Shown: piece after piece, positions 63,755-64,000 of the stretch
How the letters are laid out: the number at the start of each line of letters is the position of its first letter
Numbering within the stretch: position 1 is the stretch's first letter
Notes under the pieces: generated by a model
The model's database searches: none
Told to the model about the DNA's origin: nothing
What the model saw: only the letters and a program-made list of their open reading frames with translations
DNA from: Albidovulum inexpectatum
GTDB lineage: Bacteria; Pseudomonadota; Alphaproteobacteria; Rhodobacterales; Rhodobacteraceae
Direction: 5' to 3'
Length of the DNA stretch: 64,000 bases
NCBI RefSeq assembly: GCF_002927635.1
Contig: NZ_PRDS01000009.1
Coordinates: forward strand, 1-64,000
Made by a program: the position numbers and the translations under genes

Positions 63755-64000
63755 TGGAGCCTCAAGTATTTTTCGAACTCTTCGTCATCGACGCCTAGCC
63801 GCTTCTTGAGCCGCTCGAGGTATCCGTCGAAGTAATCCTTCTGCGACTTGCCGCCGGTCCGGGTTTCCTGCTGGGCCGCGGGTTGCGGCGTTTCGATCTG
63901 GTGGTTCTTCTCGGCGGCGTAGCGGCGCATGGCGAAATCGAACGCCTTTGGGCTGGTGGGCCTGTCGTCGAAGCGCGCCTGCGTCTGCCGCACGACCTCG
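63751..64000 (-). CDS. Partial unknown phage protein, open at the window edge
   Basis: A reading frame of at least 83 codons that enters from the right edge. The visible end is charged and helical ([38 protein letters not shown]). A GTG at 63993 is a possible start, but the frame is open upstream (codons for Glu, Val, Val), so the gene is probably longer. Its stop overlaps the next ATG. I recognise no family. Confidence 0.55.
   Translation of the reverse strand, partial: EVVRQTQARFDDRPTSPKAFDFAMRRYAAEKNHQIETPQPAAQQETRTGGKSQKDYFDGYLERLKKRLGVDDEEFEKYLRLQ

Larger units (their letters stand above)
32888..64000 (-). mobile_element. Partial prophage (right part of a Mu-like-head, GTA-like-tail phage)
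   Basis: Some 31 kb of leftward late genes in virion order, from DNA-binding/SSB genes at the right edge through terminase, portal, capsid, tail and fibres. The head-completion genes are of the phage Mu type, and the tail tip is of the Rhodobacterales GTA type, as in transposable siphophages such as RcapMu. The left boundary is placed at a TG at 32888, just before repeated GGAATT motifs, because the gene at 33078-34673 overlaps the last fibre gene; this boundary is a guess. The other end, with any transposase or integrase, lies outside the window. Confidence 0.85.

Noticed and set aside
32888-64000. Possibility that the phage genes are a gene transfer agent
   Set aside because: Only the tail tip resembles the GTA. 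The Mu-type portal, gpF, Mor-like regulator, lambda-type capsid, SSB, cargo genes and lysis cassette are those of a phage, and GTA clusters lack them.

Overview
The window is chromosomal DNA of a high-GC alphaproteobacterium, most likely a member of the Rhodobacterales (Paracoccus/Rhodovulum/Rhodobacter-like). The evidence is a suf operon led by a one-cysteine IscR-type regulator, a complete Paracoccus-style sox cluster, and a prophage whose tail genes are homologous to the Rhodobacterales gene transfer agent (GTA). The left half is ordinary chromosome; the right half is a prophage that runs off the right edge.

Layout, left to right. 0-0.5 kb: a weak hypothetical ORF and tRNA-Arg(CCG). 0.5-9.2 kb (minus strand): the Fe-S assembly operon iscR - cysteine desulfurase - sufB - YbjQ-like - membrane protein - sufC - sufD - two YIP1-like membrane proteins - sufS, mostly joined by ATGA/TGATG overlaps and read from a visible promoter with a palindrome over its -10. 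9.3-11.6 kb (plus): alpha/beta hydrolase, a small protein, and icd with a good terminator. 11.7-14.6 kb: a two-gene glycosyl-transfer unit (GtrB-like plus a Glucos_trans_II-like membrane enzyme). 14.7-28 kb: the sox thiosulfate-oxidation cluster. DUF302-H-F-E-D-C-B-A-Z-Y-X-W-V are on the minus strand, and soxS-soxR-soxT diverge on the plus strand. ATTC-N6/N8-GAAT dyads, candidate sites for the ArsR-family SoxR, lie upstream of soxX and in the soxV/soxS gap. 28-32.8 kb: glutathione-dependent formaldehyde dehydrogenase, a CoxG-like protein, aroQ, a DUF475/TerC-like membrane protein, a 49-residue peptide, a flavin reductase and a second ArsR sensor closely related to SoxR.

32.9-64 kb: prophage, late genes transcribed leftward. 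From the right edge come an early/middle part (partial ORF, unknown, SSB, unknown, GapR-like), the packaging genes, a Mor-like activator, an outer-membrane beta-barrel cargo gene with its own terminator, a Mu-type portal and a gpF head protein with a C-terminal toxin-like nuclease domain. A 934-residue MmeI-like restriction-modification enzyme is then inserted antisense. After it come prohead protease, decoration and lambda-E-type capsid, Mu-like head-completion genes, tail tube, a chaperone gene with a canonical -1 frameshift site, tape measure, a GTA-like tail tip with a complete lysis cassette inserted in it, and tail fibres. A GT-C glycosyltransferase at the far left overlaps the last fibre gene tail-to-tail and is probably phage cargo. 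The architecture (Mu-like head, siphovirus/GTA-like tail) resembles transposable siphophages such as RcapMu, but no transposase or integrase is in the window.

Most interesting points: the antisense restriction-modification gene with a compact three-way-junction inverted-repeat element beside it; an identical 14-bp dyad upstream of the two virion sub-operons, candidate targets of the Mor-like protein; the toxin-domain fusion on gpF; the outer-membrane cargo gene; and the frameshifted tail chaperone.
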